60,219 bases of DNA from Rhodocyclaceae bacterium (GTDB lineage Bacteria > Pseudomonadota > Gammaproteobacteria > Burkholderiales > Rhodocyclaceae). Below are positions 1 to 10,685 of the stretch, piece by piece (position 1 is the first letter of the stretch; each line of letters starts with the position of its first letter). Under the pieces are notes generated by a model. The model was not told where the DNA came from and did no database searches. It worked only from the letters and a program-made list of their open reading frames with translations. The position numbers were made by a program, and so were the translations under genes. The stretch spans positions 1-60,219 of the forward strand of contig JAVBXY010000004.1 of the NCBI GenBank assembly GCA_030824275.1, given 5' to 3'.

Positions 1-115
1 CAAACGGGTTCATCGCCATCTTGACGTTCGCCAGATCCACCCCGCTGCCGTCCGCCTTCACGCGAACCTTCACGTTGTAGTCGATCACTCGTTTTACCGG
101 TACCAGTATCTTCAT
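1..115 (-). CDS. etfB: Electron transfer flavoprotein beta subunit, 5' fragment
   Basis: The window holds only the first 38 residues. They begin [20 protein letters not shown], which is the typical EtfB N-terminus, and end at NPF before the edge. EtfB pairs with EtfA, binds FAD and AMP, and carries electrons from acyl-CoA dehydrogenases to ETF:quinone oxidoreductase. That fits the many acyl-CoA dehydrogenase and beta-oxidation genes nearby. The start is the ATG read on the minus strand from 115. The gene is divergent from the MaoC gene at 245. Identity rests on the N-terminal pattern only, since the rest lies outside the window. Confidence 0.88.
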   Translation of the reverse strand, partial: MKILVPVKRVIDYNVKVRVKADGSGVDLANVKMAMNPF

Positions 116-244
116 GGGCGGAAATTCCTAGGTTGAAAAGCAGGGGCGCGAGCATACGGGGATGCTCCAGAAAAGTCAAATAATGGAACAAAAGTCTGCA
201 TAGCAGAACTTCATGCGGTATGATCCTGTCTCCAAGGAGGAGGC

Positions 245-706
<462 letters not shown>

Positions 707-732
707 AAAAGTCGGCGCTGACGGTACGGCGA
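707..732 (+). repeat. Dispersed 26-base element, copy 1
   Basis: Core AGTCGGCGCTG preceded by AAA, then ACGGT, then ACGGCGA. It starts immediately after the TGA of the MaoC gene. Its 3' half forms one arm of the hairpin at 721-744. Confidence 0.9.
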
Positions 733-744
733 CAGCCGTACCGT
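721..744. terminator. Hairpin between convergent MaoC and ligase genes
   Basis: Perfect 10-base inverted repeat, ACGGTACGGC / GCCGTACCGT, with a GACA loop. It lies between two convergent genes, so termination of one or both is likely. There is no T-run directly after the stem on either strand. On the minus strand five T's follow about 11 bases later, supplied by the repeat element. Confidence 0.5.
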
Positions 745-766
745 CACGCTGTATTACGCGACCGTA

Positions 767-2425
767 TTACGCGACCTTGGCGCCTTCCTTTTCCTGTAGC
801 GCCCGCCACATCACCTTGCCGGTGCCGGATTTCGGCAGGTTCTCGACGAACTCGACGATGCGCGGTGACTTGTAGGCGGCCATGTTGGCATGGGCCCAGT
901 CGATGATGTCCTGCTCGCTGACCTTGCCGCGATTCGCTTCCATGAGCACCACGACAGCCTTCACCGTCTCGCCGCGCTTGGGGTCGCTGGTGCCGATCAC
1001 GCAGGCTTCCTGGATCGCCGGGTGCTGGTACATCAGCGCTTCCACCTCCGCCGGCCAGACCTTGTAGCCCGAGGCGTTGATCATGCGCTTGAGGCGATCC
1101 ACCATGAAGAAATAGCCATCCTCATCCACGCGGCCCAGGTCACCGGTGCGGAACCAGCGCACGCCGTCGAGTTCGATGAAGGCATTGCGCGTGGCCTCCG
1201 GATTGTTCCAGTAGCCCTGGAAGACCTGCGGGCCACGGGTGAGGATTTCGCCGACTTCGCCGACGGGCAGTTCCTTGAAGGTATTGGGATCGACCACCAT
1301 GGATTCCGTATCGAAGATGGGAATGCCCAGGCACTGCTTCTTGGCCCGGTCCGGCGGGTTGATGTGGGAGGGGGCGATAGTCTCCGACAGGCCATAGCCT
1401 TCGACGTAGGTGATGCCCATGTCGAGCAGCTTCTGGGCGATGGCTTCCGGCATCGCCGCGCCGCCGCCGCTCATGCGCGAGAGCGACGAGAGATCGTATT
1501 CGCCGACCTTGGGGTTCATCAGGAAGTCGATGATCATGGTGGGGATCGCGGTCCATGAAGTGACGCGATAGCGCTCGACGCACTGGGCGGCGGCTTCCCG
1601 ATCCCAGCGCGGCAGCAGGACCACGGTGCTGCCGGCGCACAGGGGGCCGCTCATGCTGCCCTGCATGCCGGTGACGTGGAAGAAGGGCAGCACCGCCAGA
1701 TACACAGCGTCCTGCTGGATGCCGAACCATTGGTAGCCGCCCATCAGCGTGTGCATGGTGCTGCGATGGCTGTGCATGCAGCCCTTGGGATGGCCGGTGG
1801 TGCCCGAGGTGTAGGGCATTACGCAGAGGTCGTCGGGGCCGACGGTGATGGGGCCGGGTTTCAGGTTCTGGGCGAGGGCATCGGTCCAGGCGGTGACACC
1901 GGCATCGGCGATGGCCATGCGTGGTGCCTTGACGAAATCCGGTACCTTGAGGTCGGTTTCCGCTTCCAGATAGTCGCCGTAGGTGGCGACGAGAATCTGC
2001 TCCAGACCCTCGTTCAGCAGCGGCTTCATCTGCGGATAGATGTCCTGGGCCACCAGCGCGACCTTGGCGCCGCTGTCGGCAACGTAGTGGCGCAACTCGG
2101 TGGTCATGTTCATTGGATTGACCGGCACCACGACGGCATTGGCGCGCAGGATGGCGTAGTAGCCGAGGACGAACTGGGGGCTGTTCTGCATGTAGAGCAG
2201 CACGCGGTCGCCCTTCTTCACACCCTGCTTTTCCAGCCAGCCGGCGAGGCGCTCGGCCTCGTCCTTGAAGCGGGCGAAGCTGATTTTGGTGTCGTAGAAA
2301 ATCAGGTAGGGCTTGTGCGGAAAGCGTTTCGCCGAGACTTCGACGTTGTAGAACAGATCGGTTTCGGGAATGCTCAGATGGCGCGGCACGCCCTTGGGCC
2401 AGTGCGCGAAATGGCGGTCTGACAT
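767..2425 (-). CDS. AMP-forming acyl-CoA ligase (long/medium-chain type)
   Basis: A 552-residue member of the ANL adenylating family, normal length. The P-loop-like motif YTSGTTGHPKG is near residue 206. GYGLSE, YWNNPEAT and the hinge WFRTGDLGRVDEDGYFFMVD follow. The C-terminal catalytic lysine is in PKSGTGKVMW. The enzyme should activate a fatty or aryl-alkanoic acid to its CoA ester with ATP. It is the last gene of the 14.2-0.8 kb catabolic block, where it would feed the FadB/thiolase pair. The start is preceded by AGGAGA at a good distance. Substrate range cannot be told from sequence. Confidence 0.9.
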   Translation of the reverse strand: MSDRHFAHWPKGVPRHLSIPETDLFYNVEVSAKRFPHKPYLIFYDTKISFARFKDEAERLAGWLEKQGVKKGDRVLLYMQNSPQFVLGYYAILRANAVVVPVNPMNMTTELRHYVADSGAKVALVAQDIYPQMKPLLNEGLEQILVATYGDYLEAETDLKVPDFVKAPRMAIADAGVTAWTDALAQNLKPGPITVGPDDLCVMPYTSGTTGHPKGCMHSHRSTMHTLMGGYQWFGIQQDAVYLAVLPFFHVTGMQGSMSGPLCAGSTVVLLPRWDREAAAQCVERYRVTSWTAIPTMIIDFLMNPKVGEYDLSSLSRMSGGGAAMPEAIAQKLLDMGITYVEGYGLSETIAPSHINPPDRAKKQCLGIPIFDTESMVVDPNTFKELPVGEVGEILTRGPQVFQGYWNNPEATRNAFIELDGVRWFRTGDLGRVDEDGYFFMVDRLKRMINASGYKVWPAEVEALMYQHPAIQEACVIGTSDPKRGETVKAVVVLMEANRGKVSEQDIIDWAHANMAAYKSPRIVEFVENLPKSGTGKVMWRALQEKEGAKVA

Positions 2426-2475
2426 GGTGTCTCCTGAAATAGTTTTTATGTGTTTCGGGTAAATCAGCGGCTGGC

Positions 2476-3540
2476 TTATTGACCAATAATTCGCTCCACC
2501 TGGCGCCAGGCTTCCTCGGCCAGGGGCCGGGTGCGCTTGCCGGTTTCAAAGGCTTCGGCGCTGGAGGCGTTGCCTTGCAGCGCGCGGGCCATGATCCCCT
2601 GCATGATCCCGGCAAGGCGGAACATGTTGAAGGCCATGTAGTACTCCCAGTCCCGGGGCGGGATGCCATCGCGGCCAGTGCGCTGGCAGTAGGCTGCGAC
2701 GTATTCGGCTTCGGTGGGAATGCCCAGCGCGGCGAGGTCGTTGCCGGCGAGGCCACGGAACTGGCCCGGCGACAGGCGCCAGGTCATGCAGTGGTAGGCG
2801 AAGTCGGTGAGCGGGTGGCCCAGCGTCGACAACTCCCAGTCGAGCACCGCGAGGATGCGCGGCTCGGTGGGATGGAAAATGACGTTGTCGAGACGATAGT
2901 CGCCATGCACCACCGAGGTTTCGTCGCCGGCCGGAAGGTTCTGCGGCAGCCAGTCGATCAGCTTGTCCATGGCCTCGATTTTTTCCGTCTCGGCGGCCTT
3001 GTACTGCTTGCTCCAGCGCGCCACCTGGCGTTCCAGATAGGCGCCGGGCTTGCCGTAGTCGCCCAGGCCCACGGCCTCGTAATCGACACTGTGCAGGGCG
3101 GCGATGACGCGGTTCATTTCGTCGAAGATGGCGGCCCGTTCCACCGGCCCCATGCCGGGCAGGGTGGGGTCCCAGAGCACGCGGCCATCCACGCAGTCCA
3201 TGATGTAGAACATGGTGCCGACCACCGCGTCGTCTTCGCACAGGGCGTAGGGGCGAGCCACCGGTACATCGGTTTTCGACAGGCCGGAGATTACCTTGAA
3301 CTCCCTGTCTACCGCATGGGCGCTGGGCAACAGCTTGCCCGGCGGCTTGCGGCGCATCACGTACTTGCGACCGCCTGCCGTGAGCATGAAGGTGGGATTG
3401 GACTGGCCACCCTTGAACTGGGCGACCTCCAGCTCGCCGGAGAAGCCGTCCACGTTCGCCTTCATCCAGTCCTGCAAACGGCCGATGTCGAAGGCGTGCT
3501 GCTCCGCTACAGGGCGGGTGCCGGTGAATTTGTCGCTCAT
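2476..3540 (-). CDS. APH-family phosphotransferase (acyl-CoA-metabolism associated)
   Basis: A 354-residue protein with the aminoglycoside phosphotransferase/choline kinase fold. FKGGQSNPTF is the N-lobe loop near residue 43. The catalytic loop is VVHGDYRLDN near 214, and LAVLDWELSTLGHP supplies the Mg-binding Asp. This subfamily resembles the kinase-like domain fused to ACAD10/11 in animals, which phosphorylates 4-hydroxyacyl-CoAs; applying that role here is inference. Start chosen at 3540 because its ATG overlaps the upstream gene's stop (ATGA) and is followed by a normal N-terminus. A longer frame upstream has no family support. Confidence 0.85.
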   Translation of the reverse strand: MSDKFTGTRPVAEQHAFDIGRLQDWMKANVDGFSGELEVAQFKGGQSNPTFMLTAGGRKYVMRRKPPGKLLPSAHAVDREFKVISGLSKTDVPVARPYALCEDDAVVGTMFYIMDCVDGRVLWDPTLPGMGPVERAAIFDEMNRVIAALHSVDYEAVGLGDYGKPGAYLERQVARWSKQYKAAETEKIEAMDKLIDWLPQNLPAGDETSVVHGDYRLDNVIFHPTEPRILAVLDWELSTLGHPLTDFAYHCMTWRLSPGQFRGLAGNDLAALGIPTEAEYVAAYCQRTGRDGIPPRDWEYYMAFNMFRLAGIMQGIMARALQGNASSAEAFETGKRTRPLAEEAWRQVERIIGQ

Positions 3541-4532
3541 AGCTTGACCAGTTGCTTGCCGAAGTTCTTGCCCTTCAACATGCCCATGAAGGCAGCGGGC
3601 GCAGCGGCGAGGCCATCGGCCACGGTCTCGCGATACTTGATGCGGCCGGTGGCGACGCCCTGGCCGAGTTCCTTCAATGCGGGCGGCCACAATTCCATGC
3701 GGTCGCTGACGATGAAGCCCTGCATCTTGATGCGGTTCACCAGGATGGAGCGGATGTTCTTCATGCCATAGGGATCGATGGCGCTGTAGTCGGCGATCAT
3801 TCCGCACAGGGCGATGCGTGAGAAGGGATTCATGCGCATCAGCAGGCTGTCGAAAATCTCGCCGCCGACGTTTTCGAACAGGCAGTCGATGCCATTGGGC
3901 AGGGCAGCTTTGAGGTCCTTGCGCAGATTGCCGGCCTTGTAGTCGATGCAGGCGTCGAAGCCCAACTCCTCGACCACGTAGCGGCATTTCTCGGGGCCGC
4001 CGGCGACGCCGACGGCGCGGGCGCCGTGGAGCTTGGCCAACTGGCCGACCACGCTGCCGACGGCGCCGGAAGCGGCGGTGACCACCACCGTGTCGCCGGA
4101 CTTCGGCGCGCAGATGTCGATCAGACCGACCCAGGCGGTGACGCCGGGCATGCCCACCGGGCCGAGGTAGGCCGACAGGGGAATGGCCGTGGTATCTACC
4201 TTGGACAAGGCCGCACCCTTGGCGACGCCGAAATGCTGCCAGCCCAGGGCGCCGACGACGGTATCGCCGGGCTTGAAATTGGGGTGCTTCGATTCGACCA
4301 CTTCACCGGCGGTGCCGCCGACCATCACTTCGCCGATGGCGACGGGCTGGGCGTAGGACTTGGCGTCGGACATGCGGCCGCGCATGTAGGGGTCGAGGGA
4401 GAGCCAGCGGTTGCGTACCAGCACCTCGCCATCGGCGGGTGTCGGGATGATGGTGCTGACGAGCTGGAAATGGCTTTCTTCCACCTCGCCGACGGGACGG
4501 CTGGCGAGCACGATTTGCAGATTCTTTTCCAT
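3537..4532 (-). CDS. Zinc-independent NADP-dependent oxidoreductase (MDR family, CurA/LTB4DH type)
   Basis: A 331-residue medium-chain reductase of the leukotriene-B4/prostaglandin reductase group. The N-terminal GroES-like half is followed by the nucleotide fold TAASGAVGSVVGQLAKLHGA near residues 153-172. The typical zinc cysteines are absent. Such enzymes reduce the C=C of alpha,beta-unsaturated ketones or acyl compounds using NADPH. It overlaps the APH gene by four bases and so is translationally coupled. The 61 bases upstream, before the thioesterase stop, contain element copy 2 in the opposite orientation. Confidence 0.88.
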   Translation of the reverse strand: MEKNLQIVLASRPVGEVEESHFQLVSTIIPTPADGEVLVRNRWLSLDPYMRGRMSDAKSYAQPVAIGEVMVGGTAGEVVESKHPNFKPGDTVVGALGWQHFGVAKGAALSKVDTTAIPLSAYLGPVGMPGVTAWVGLIDICAPKSGDTVVVTAASGAVGSVVGQLAKLHGARAVGVAGGPEKCRYVVEELGFDACIDYKAGNLRKDLKAALPNGIDCLFENVGGEIFDSLLMRMNPFSRIALCGMIADYSAIDPYGMKNIRSILVNRIKMQGFIVSDRMELWPPALKELGQGVATGRIKYRETVADGLAAAPAAFMGMLKGKNFGKQLVKL

Positions 4533-4547
4533 GGTGTGTCCTATCAG

Positions 4548-4573
4548 AAAAGTCGGCGCTGGCGATACGGCGA
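4548..4573 (+). repeat. Dispersed 26-base element, copy 2
   Basis: AAAAGTCGGCGCTG, GCGAT, ACGGCGA: the closest match to the consensus in the window. It sits in the short gap between two co-directional minus-strand genes, on the opposite strand to them. Confidence 0.92.
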
Positions 4574-4593
4574 CGAGGGGGTTGGGTGGGGAC

Positions 4594-4992
4594 TCAGGCA
4601 GCCCGGCGCAGCTTGAAGGTGCCCAGGGACTTGGCGACCAGTTCGCCGCTAGCGTCGAAGGCTTCGCCCTCGCAGAAATGCAGCGAATTGCCGCCGCGCA
4701 AGAGCTTGCCTTCGGCGACGATGCGGCCTTTGGCGGCGCGCAGGAAATTCACCGACATGTCCACGGTCATGACGCCGCCGACATGGTCCTTCGAGGTGCG
4801 TGCGGCGACAGCCATGGCGACATCGAGCATGGTCATGATGACGCCGCCGTGAGAGACCTCGAAGCTGTTCAGCATCTCCGGCCGCAGATCCAGCGAGATG
4901 CGCGAGCGGCCCCCCTCGGCCATCTCGGCCTTGACGCCGAGATGACGGAGGAAGGGCACGCTGAGGCCGAAGAAGTCGGCGGTGTCGTTCAT
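4594..4992 (-). CDS. PaaI-type hot-dog acyl-CoA thioesterase
   Basis: A 132-residue single hot-dog domain protein. The PaaI family segment FEVSHGGVIMTMLDVAMAVA lies at residues 44-63, with the catalytic region in the long helix. It probably hydrolyses stalled acyl- or aryl-CoA esters to release CoA, in support of the beta-oxidation genes around it. Start set at 4992 (MNDTADFFG), ten bases after the SDR stop. Longer frames upstream lie wholly inside the SDR gene. Only a weak ribosome-binding site is visible, so coupling to the upstream gene is likely. Confidence 0.87.
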   Translation of the reverse strand: MNDTADFFGLSVPFLRHLGVKAEMAEGGRSRISLDLRPEMLNSFEVSHGGVIMTMLDVAMAVAARTSKDHVGGVMTVDMSVNFLRAAKGRIVAEGKLLRGGNSLHFCEGEAFDASGELVAKSLGTFKLRRAA

Positions 4993-5002
4993 CTCTGCCT
5001 GC

Positions 5003-5776
5003 TCAGAAGCTGCTGCTGCCGCCGTCCACCGCCAGGGCCTGGCCGGTGATGTGGCGACCGGCGTTGGAGGCCAGCAGCACCACCGCACCCTTGAGGTCCT
5101 CTTCGCCGCCGACGCGGCCGAGGGCGGTGCCGGCGATGATCTTGTCACCCATCTTTTCCATCAGGCCGCTGGCCATCTTGGAGGGGAAGAAGCCGGGGCA
5201 GATGGCGTTGACGTTGATGTTGTACTTGCCCCATTCCGCCGCCAGGGTGCGCACGAAATTCACGTCGGCGCCCTTGCTGGTGTTGTAGGCGATGGTCATC
5301 ATGTCCGGCGGGTTGCCGCGCAGGCCGGCAATCGACGCCGTGACGATGACCTTGCCCGACTTCTGCGGAATGAAGGCGCGCTTGCCGACCTCGCGGGTGA
5401 GGAAGAACATGCCATTGATGTTGAGGTTGATGACCTTCATCCAGGCGTCGTCCGGATAGTCCTCGGCCGGTGCGCCCCAGGTGGCGCCGGCGTTGTTGAT
5501 CAGGATGTCGATCTGGCCGTAGTGGTCGAGCACCTTGGTCACAAGACCGGGAATCTGGTCGAACTTGGACAGGTCATTGGCGACGGTGAGCACCTCGATG
5601 CCCATCTTTTCCAGATGGGCCTTGGCCTCCGCCAGTTCGTCGGCCTTGCGCGCGGTGAGGGCCAGCCTGGCGCCCATTTCACCCAGGGCCTCGGCCATTT
5701 GCAGGCCCAGGCCACGGGAGCCTCCGGTGATGAGGGCGACCTTGCCGGTGAGATCGAAGAGTTGTTTGACGCTCAT
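5003..5776 (-). CDS. Short-chain dehydrogenase/reductase
   Basis: A 257-residue classical SDR. The nucleotide-binding TGGSRGLG is at about residues 17-24 and NNAG near 91. The catalytic Ser is in VTASIAG and the Tyr/Lys pair in AYNTSKG near 160. The C-terminus is the usual LAVDGG form. It probably oxidises or reduces a hydroxyl/keto acyl intermediate or alcohol with NAD(P). It sits between the thiolase gene (114 bases upstream, containing GC-rich hairpins) and the thioesterase gene (10 bases downstream). Substrate not predictable. Confidence 0.9.
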   Translation of the reverse strand: MSVKQLFDLTGKVALITGGSRGLGLQMAEALGEMGARLALTARKADELAEAKAHLEKMGIEVLTVANDLSKFDQIPGLVTKVLDHYGQIDILINNAGATWGAPAEDYPDDAWMKVINLNINGMFFLTREVGKRAFIPQKSGKVIVTASIAGLRGNPPDMMTIAYNTSKGADVNFVRTLAAEWGKYNINVNAICPGFFPSKMASGLMEKMGDKIIAGTALGRVGGEEDLKGAVVLLASNAGRHITGQALAVDGGSSSF

Positions 5777-5794
5777 GATTTACCTTCCTCCCAA

Positions 5795-5815
5795 CCCCCT
5801 TCCCAAGGAAGGGGG
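5795..5815. repeat. Intergenic GC-rich hairpin cluster
   Basis: Perfect 9-base arms CCCCCTTCC / GGAAGGGGG with a CAA loop. They are followed, up to about 5885, by further short complementary runs (GCGGC...GCCGC and CCGCCC...GGGCGG). The cluster fills the gap between thiolase and SDR within one operon. It could modulate message stability or be a decayed REP-like repeat. There is no T-run, so it is not a classical terminator. Confidence 0.5.
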
Positions 5816-5890
5816 CGACTATGGTTCGCGGCTACGCCGCTCCGTATTGTTGACTGCGCCGCCCTTGGGGCGGCCCTGCGGGCGGCGGGT

Positions 5891-7069
5891 TCAGCAGACC
5901 TCGAACAGGCCGGCCGCACCCTGGCCGCCGCCGATACACATGGTGACGACCACGTACTTGACGCCGCGACGTTTGCCTTCGATCAGCGCGTGGCCGACCA
6001 GGCGGGCGCCGGAGACGCCGTAGGGGTGGCCGACGGCGATGGCACCGCCGTTCACGTTGAGACGGTCCATCGGAATCTTCAGCGTGTCGGCGCAGTAGAG
6101 CACCTGTACGGCGAAGGCTTCGTTGAGTTCCCAGAGGCCGATATCCTCGACTTTGAGGCCGGCTTTCTTCAACAGCTTGGGCACGGCGAAGACGGGACCG
6201 ATGCCCATCTCGTCGGGCTCGCAACCGGCGACGGCGAAGCCGCGGTAGATGCCCAGCGGTGCTAGACCTTTTTGCTCGGCGACCTTGGCGTTCATCACCA
6301 CGGCGGCGGAAGCGCCGTCGGAGAACTGGCTGGCGTTGCCGGCGGTGACGACGCCACCGGGCATGGCCGAGCGGATCTTGGCGACGCCTTCCAGCGTGGT
6401 GTCGGGGCGGATACCTTCGTCGGACGAAATGGTGACTTCCTTGGTCACCAGCATGCCCGTGGCCTTGTCGATGACGCCGGCGGTGACGGTCATGGGCACT
6501 ATCTCGTCGGCGAACTTGCCGGCGGCGGTGGCTGCCGCCGCCTTGAGCTGGCTGCCGACGCCGTACTCGTCCATGCGGCCCTTGTCCATCTTGTAGCGCT
6601 TGGCCACTTGCTCGGCGGTTTGCAGCATGTTCCAGTAGATCTCGGGCTTGACCGCGAGGAGGGCCGGATCGGCCAGCATGTGCTTGTTCATTTCCTGCTG
6701 TACGCAGGAGATGCTCTCGACGCCACCAGCGACGTAGATGTCGCCTTCGCCGGCGATGATGCGCTGGGCGGCCATGGCGATGGTTTGCAGGCCGGACGAG
6801 CAGAAGCGGTTGACCGTGGCACCCGGCACGGTGACCGGCAGGCCGGCGGCCAGGGCGATCTGGCGGGCGATGTTGGCACCCGTGGCGCCCTCTGGGTTGG
6901 CGCAACCCATCAGCACGTCCTCGACCTCGGCGCCGTCGATCTTGGCGCGGGACACGGCATGCTTCACGGCATGGCCGCCGAGGGAGGCGCCGTGGGTCAT
7001 GTTGAAGGCACCCTTCCAGGACTTGGCAAGTCCGGTACGGGCAGTGGAAACGATAACGGCATCAGTCAT
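5891..7069 (-). CDS. fadA: Acetyl-CoA C-acyltransferase (thiolase)
   Basis: A 392-residue thiolase of normal length. The nucleophilic cysteine is in NRFCSSGLQ near residue 89. The catalytic His is in [16 protein letters not shown] and the second Cys in [13 protein letters not shown] near 376. It performs the last beta-oxidation step, cleaving 3-ketoacyl-CoA with CoA. It follows the FadB-like gene by 26 bases, the usual fadBA arrangement. The symbol denotes function; orthology to E. coli fadA was not tested. Confidence 0.92.
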   Translation of the reverse strand: MTDAVIVSTARTGLAKSWKGAFNMTHGASLGGHAVKHAVSRAKIDGAEVEDVLMGCANPEGATGANIARQIALAAGLPVTVPGATVNRFCSSGLQTIAMAAQRIIAGEGDIYVAGGVESISCVQQEMNKHMLADPALLAVKPEIYWNMLQTAEQVAKRYKMDKGRMDEYGVGSQLKAAAATAAGKFADEIVPMTVTAGVIDKATGMLVTKEVTISSDEGIRPDTTLEGVAKIRSAMPGGVVTAGNASQFSDGASAAVVMNAKVAEQKGLAPLGIYRGFAVAGCEPDEMGIGPVFAVPKLLKKAGLKVEDIGLWELNEAFAVQVLYCADTLKIPMDRLNVNGGAIAVGHPYGVSGARLVGHALIEGKRRGVKYVVVTMCIGGGQGAAGLFEVC

Positions 7070-7095
7070 GTTGTGTACTCCGAATTCTGTGGGGT

Positions 7096-9180
<2,085 letters not shown>

Positions 9181-9220
9181 GCTGGCTCCTTGCTGAATGA
9201 TTCGGGGTTCATTATGGGGA

Positions 9221-9934
9221 TCACACTTCCAGCCATTCCTTGCGGATGGCATCGTTGGATTTGAGGTCGGCGGGCGTGCCTTCGAAAACGATCTTGCCAT
9301 GACCCATGAGGTAGAGGCGTTCCGAGATGTCGAGGGCGATGGCGAGTTTCTGCTCGATGAGCAGGATGGAAATGCCGCGGTTCTTCACCTCCTGCAGGAA
9401 GGTGCCGACCAGTTCCACGATCTTGGGCGCGAGGCCCTCGGTGGGTTCGTCGATCATGATCAGGTCCGGGTCGCCCATCAGGGTGCGGCACAAGGTCAGC
9501 ATCTGCTGTTCGCCGCCGGAGAGCACGCCGCCCGGCGTGTTCTCGCGTTCCTTGAGACGGGGGAAGAGGGCGTACATGTCGTCGAGCGACCAGCGGCCGC
9601 CCAGCTTCTTGGTGTCTTTCACCCCCAACATCAGGTTCTGCTTCACCGTCAGGTCGGGAAAGATGTCCCGGTTTTCCGGCACGTAGCCGACGCCGAGGCG
9701 GGCGATTTCGTAGGCCTTCTTGCCGAGGATTTCCTGACCCTTGAAGCGCACCGCGCCCTTGGCTGTCACCTGGCCCATCACGGCCTTGGCCGTGGTCGAG
9801 CGACCGACGCCATTGCGGCCCAGCAGGCAGACGATCTCGCCGGGTTTCACATGCAGGTTCACGCCGTGCAGGACGTGGCTCTTGCCGTAGTAACCGTGGA
9901 GGTCCGCGATTTCCAGCATCGGGGTATCACTCAT
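9221..9934 (-). CDS. livF: Branched-chain-type ABC transporter ATPase LivF
   Basis: A 237-residue HAAT-family ATPase. The signature LSGGEQQM and Walker B LIMIDEPTEGLAPK are normal, followed by the H-loop region. The Walker A reads LLGRNGVGRSTT, so the invariant lysine is replaced by arginine; the partner LivG keeps GPNGAGKST. It energises import by the permeases LivH/LivM and overlaps livG by eight bases. The cargo in this context may be a hydrophobic carboxylate and not an amino acid (inference from the beta-oxidation genes that follow). Confidence 0.9.
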   Translation of the reverse strand: MSDTPMLEIADLHGYYGKSHVLHGVNLHVKPGEIVCLLGRNGVGRSTTAKAVMGQVTAKGAVRFKGQEILGKKAYEIARLGVGYVPENRDIFPDLTVKQNLMLGVKDTKKLGGRWSLDDMYALFPRLKERENTPGGVLSGGEQQMLTLCRTLMGDPDLIMIDEPTEGLAPKIVELVGTFLQEVKNRGISILLIEQKLAIALDISERLYLMGHGKIVFEGTPADLKSNDAIRKEWLEV

Positions 9935-10685
9935 GATTCAGACTCGTTCCCAGATAGGCTTCCTGCACGGCCGCATTGCAGCGGATCGCGGCCGGCGCGT
10001 CGGTGGCGATAATCTGGCCATAGACCAGCACGGAGATGCGGTCGGCGAGGCCGAAGACCACGCCCATGTCGTGCTCGACCATGACCAGGGTCTTGCCCTC
10101 GGTGACACGGCGGATCAGGGCCACGGCCTCCTCGGTCTCGGTGTTGCTCATGCCGGCCGTAGGTTCGTCGAGCAGGATCACGTCGGCGCCGCTGGCGATG
10201 GTGATGCCGATTTCCAGCGCCCGCTGCTCAGCGTAGGAGAGGATGCCGGCCGGGGTGTCACGGCGCTTGCCGAGGCCGATTTCTTCCATCACCTGTTCGG
10301 CACGCTGGCGAGCGTCCTTCAAGCTTGCCAAACGATGCCAGAAGGAATATTTGTAGCCCAGGGACCAGAGCACGGAACAACGCAGGTTCTCGAACACCGA
10401 CAGGTTGTGGAAGATGTTGGTGATCTGGAAACTGCGCGACAGGCCCTTGCGGTTGATCTCGAAGGGCTTGAGGCCGGTGACGTCTTCGCCTTTCAGCGCG
10501 ATGGTGCCAGCGGAGACCGGTAGGCGCGAGCTGATCAGGTGGAACAGGGTGGACTTGCCGGCGCCATTGGGGCCAATGATGGCGTGACGCTCGCCAGCGA
10601 GGATGTCGAGGTCGATGCCACGAATGATCTCGCTGGGACCGAAGTTTTTCTTCAGGCCGCTGATGCGGATGGCCGGGACGCTCAT
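9927..10685 (-). CDS. livG: Branched-chain-type ABC transporter ATPase LivG
   Basis: A 252-residue ATPase. Walker A GPNGAGKST is near residue 38. The signature is SYAEQRALEI (degenerate, as usual for LivG) and Walker B VILLDEPTAGMS, with VEHDMGVVF as the H-loop. Start at 10685 (MSVPAIRISG) overlaps the livM stop as ATGA, so the frame extending further upstream is rejected. Works with LivF, LivH, LivM and the binding protein encoded in the same operon. Confidence 0.92.
   Translation of the reverse strand: MSVPAIRISGLKKNFGPSEIIRGIDLDILAGERHAIIGPNGAGKSTLFHLISSRLPVSAGTIALKGEDVTGLKPFEINRKGLSRSFQITNIFHNLSVFENLRCSVLWSLGYKYSFWHRLASLKDARQRAEQVMEEIGLGKRRDTPAGILSYAEQRALEIGITIASGADVILLDEPTAGMSNTETEEAVALIRRVTEGKTLVMVEHDMGVVFGLADRISVLVYGQIIATDAPAAIRCNAAVQEAYLGTSLNHE

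Noticed and set aside
2479..3771. Long antisense open frame (430 codons) opposite the APH and MDR genes
   Set aside because: Shadow frame: no ribosome-binding site, no domain, covers well-supported genes.
4982..6265. Long antisense open frame (427 codons) across SDR and thiolase genes
   Set aside because: Composition is His/Gly/Asp-rich as expected for the shadow of GC-rich genes; it has no domain, and both sense genes are clear.
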